Origin: Microplitis mediator | Taxonomy: Eukaryota > Arthropoda > Insecta > Hymenoptera > Braconidae | Direction: 5' to 3' | Length of the DNA: 64,000 nt | Assembly (NCBI RefSeq): GCF_029852145.1 | Contig: NC_079973.1 | Coordinates: 18,928,422-18,992,421 of the forward strand | Shown here: one piece after another, positions 61,185 to 64,000 of the stretch | Layout: each line of letters starts with the position of its first letter | Position numbering within the stretch: position 1 is the stretch's first letter | The notes under the pieces: generated by a model | Seen by the model: only the letters and a program-made list of their open reading frames with translations | The model's database searches: none | What the model was told of the DNA's origin: nothing | Made by a program: the position numbers and the translations under genes

Positions 61185-61242
61185 CACCGTGCTAGCTACT
61201 AGCGAAAAAATCGTTAGCAGCTAGCGATTGTTTTTTTCAGTG
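61185..61242. mobile_element. 58-bp CTAGC-word mini-element
   Basis: CACCGTGCTAGCTACTAGCG at the left and GCTAGCGATTGTTTTTTTCAGTG-type sequence at the right, with TA on both sides. Built of GCTAGC / TAGCG words. It follows the same architecture as the larger families in miniature. Confidence 0.5.
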
Positions 61243-62240
61243 TACTATTGATCAACATCAGTAATCTTATAAAAAAATTAACTATCATAATTAAATTAAT
61301 TAACTTTTTATCGTAATGAATTTTTCTAGTCTTGAGTAAAATTTTTTACTTGTAAGCGCAACTTCCGAAGTATTATTTAACTTGCAATAACTATTGTTAG
61401 CATCCCTGATTAAAAGAAACAATTCGAAAAGATTTACAATGATAAATGCCCATAAGAAGGGCGATTCAAAAGTATTCAAAAGCATAAAAAAGTATTTAAA
61501 ATTTTTTTTCTAATCGTTTCTTTTAATAAGGAATATACAACTCGATTGAAACTTTCATTAAATATATGATTTGTCCATATACTCAACCACTTTACATGAA
61601 TACTCTGAGTTGAGAATAAAAAATGTGTTTTTTCATGTATTCTAACCGTTGAGTTTAAATTTTTTAAAATATATCTGATTCGGAATGAAAATTTTAAATC
61701 ATGAGTTATACTAGAGCTGTATCGACGATATTTTAATAAATTTATTTATCACTGAATTTTTAATGAAAAATAAATTTTAATATTACAAATCATATCTGAA
61801 TAATAACCGGCTAAATCATTTTTTGTTTAATCTATCAAATTTAGTGATGCAAATGTAACCGGTCAGGGCAGTTTTAAACGTCAAGTCTTGGTTACAACCG
61901 TCAGCGGACCATTTATAAAATAACGAACCGCCATTATTGTAGTGACATCTTACAGACGCGTTTATAACTGTTGTACACCAAAATTTTTAAAATGCAATTT
62001 TTGCCATTGTTGAAACGGCAACGAAAAATTATAACAACCGTAACCGCCAACAGTCAACATATCAAGAGGTTAGCATGGAAATTTAATTAAAGATTTCAAA
62101 TTTAAGTACCAATCAAATAAATTGATATGTACTTATTATCTAAAATCCTATGGATTAATATATCATTATATATTATATTTTATAAATTGTACACAGAAAC
62201 GCGTTTAATTAATTAATTAAAAATTTTAACCTCACTTATT
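61243..62240. other. Intergenic with AACCG-word patch
   Basis: About 61850-62065 contains repeated GGTTACAACCG / AACCGCCA / CGGTCA words suggestive of a degraded word-array element without definable ends. No gene. Confidence 0.35.
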
Positions 62241-62816
62241 CCCTGATAGCCACTTTAACCGTAAGTTAACTTCAAGCTACTGCCGATTCTGAAGCCAATT
62301 AAAAGGAAAGTGTTGGAGAGCAAGCAGTTACCTTCAAGTTGACAATAAATTGTCTGTAACTTGAATTCAATTTGACTACAAGTGTTACTGTCAGACAATG
62401 ACGTTGAGTTGATTGAAAGTTTCACTTCAAATTGACGGCAAGTTTTTCTGTCAAATTACATTCAGATGGCGGCAGTAGATTTGCATCAAATTGCACGCAA
62501 GTATTATCCAGCCGAGGCTTACCAGAAGCTTGTCGTTAAGTTAGCCGAAAACGTTTATGATATTGAAATTAGCCGACGTCTAATAATTTTTGGATTTTTT
62601 AAAAACGATAAATTATGAAAAAAAAAAATATTTAAAAAAATTGCACTTGTAGTTTTTAAAATTTTCTACATGTGCATATTTTTAGTTTTTTTTTTCTTCG
62701 AATTTAATTGTTCAAAAAAAAATCTAAAAATTTTTAATTGTCTGCTAACTTCAGGATCGTAAATGTTTCACTGCAGAACTTGCTGAGCAATTATCTTTAA
62801 AGTGAGGCTATCAGGG
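62241..62816. mobile_element. TIR element with ACTTCAAG/TTGACG words (CCCTGATAGCC ends)
   Basis: CCCTGATAGCCACTTTAA at the left; AAAGTGAGGCTATCAGGG at the right is its inverse with a 2-bp insertion. TTATT is repeated directly at 62236-62240 and 62817-62821, a 5-bp candidate target-site duplication unlike the TA of other families. The interior iterates AACTTCAAG, TTGACGGCAAGT and TCAAATTGCACGCAAG words. No coding capacity. Confidence 0.75.
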
Positions 62817-64000
62817 TTATTACTATTGTAAATCTGATACACATATTTATAATCTCATCTAGCTAGTTGTGACTGACAATATTCATAATTGAGCGTTAGT
62901 TCGTGACCGAAAATTGAATGACGATCACAAATCATCGAGCTAATATTGTGACTGACCAAATTTGTAACAAAAAATTTTTCACGGTCCGAAATGACGGACT
63001 CTGACCGGAAATTTTGTGACTGAGTGGTCTTTTGGGACTATTAGCGGAACCGAAACTCAAAATGACAGTCATCCACATCACATTTTTTAAAATTTTTATC
63101 TAAAGAATATCAACTTATCGACGATCATCTTTAAAAAAATACCAGTCGGTAAATACAATCTTTTGATAATATTGCAATTTGACTTACCGATCGCAGCGCC
63201 CCATGAAAATTTGTTGGATTCTTGATTCGAAATAAATTCAAAATTTTCAAGATGGCTGGAAATAATAGCTTCGTTTTTTTTTTTTTTTTCAACATCACAA
63301 TGCACTATAAAACTCACTTCACTTGTTCATTTATCACAATTATTTAAAATGTATGATATATTCGTATTAATCAACACCGATGTAAAATAACAGTTAAAAT
63401 ATCACCAACTCATTAAAACAAATTCACAATTTATAAAAATATAGAACTGATATAAATATGATTGATTAATAAACTGCGAATTTATGAACTGTCTCACTAA
63501 ATTATTATATTTAAATCCATCAAATAAATTCTCGAAAAAAAAGTTAACATTATATTTAAATTGAACTAGCCGCCATTTTTATGACAATGAAAACAGCAGA
63601 CGATCAAAAATTTTTATTTTTACTTCAACACATTAAATATTAAAGCAACATTCGAATAGATATTTTCGAAAATTTTTAATTAATTTTATTCTATTCTAAT
63701 CATATATAATTCACTTACAGCAACAACAAAAATTATCGGACCTGCTATTTTCATGTCTACATAAATTTACTATTTACCTCACATCAATAACCAGCTTTTA
63801 TTATCAATATTTATCGCTCACTATTAACTCAAATATTTTTCACTATTAACTCATATACTTTTTACTAATTATTAATTTTTTTTATTCACTAAATCTACGA
63901 AACAGAAATAAAACACTATCGCGTCTCAGGTCTCAATACTTTAGCAACAATTGACTCCAACTGACGCGCCACCATCTCTCCTTTTTGTTATCCCCACCAC
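62817..64000. other. Intergenic with GTGACTGA-word patch
   Basis: About 62868-63070 repeats GTGACTGACCAAA / TCACGGTCCG / AGTGGTC words, again like a degraded word-array element. The rest is AT-rich. No gene. Confidence 0.4.

Noticed and set aside
1..64000. tRNA, rRNA or snRNA genes
   Set aside because: No GGTTCRAATCC-type B box with a matching A box and acceptor stem, and no rRNA-like conserved block, was noticed on either strand; a tRNAscan or Rfam search would be decisive.

Overview
This is a strongly AT-rich eukaryotic window. The gene content (an Sp/buttonhead-class C2H2 transcription factor) and the GT-AG introns of roughly 100-500 bp, together with very abundant short inverted-repeat elements, point to an insect. 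An AT-rich parasitoid wasp would fit, but that is an inference and was not tested. Gene density is very low. No tRNA, rRNA, CRISPR array or operon-like structure was seen.

Only one confident host gene is present: a two-coding-exon Sp/btd-type zinc-finger gene on the minus strand (37264-38663). It is predicted at 297 residues, with a 9-codon first coding segment, a 506-bp intron, a btd box and three C2H2 fingers. Its presumed 5' region lies at about 38.7-39.3 kb. The long flanks on both sides hold several islands richer in GC than their surroundings (about 1.5-1.85, 11.5-12.0, 21.9-22.1 and 33.85-36.25 kb). These are candidate regulatory DNA or non-coding exons, but nothing in them can be named with confidence.

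Most other recognisable structure is transposable DNA of an unusual style. At least 15 segments are bounded by terminal inverted repeats (TIRs) and most are flanked by a duplicated dinucleotide, usually TA. Many share outer ends of the form CAC...GTG. Inside, each family is built from many copies, in both orientations, of one short family-specific word: CCAAGAAA, CGGAGTGA, AACACCG, CATGGGAA, GGTAAC-type, CAGTAGTTGAAC, GAGACTC, ACTTCAAG and others. Several are nested: 4192-5187 inside 3561-5523; 40699-42695 inside another element; 50398-51100 inside 49994-51674; and a PIF/Harbinger-like MITE (58876-59316) inside 58802-60660.

Two elements stand out. The one at 40699-42695 has a nearly perfect 44-bp TIR. 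It carries a degenerate but still spliced three-exon gene fragment on the minus strand, so it looks like a gene-carrying or gene-capturing element. Separately, a ~105-bp repeat (4687-4792 and 52907-53011) is conserved in both copies and contains a CTCF-like core.

Four further exon-like stretches (5679-6193, 32622-32725, 54856-55006, 61041-61159) have coding-like composition. Three of them have convincing splice signals on one or both sides. They are reported as partial or degenerate genes of unknown identity.
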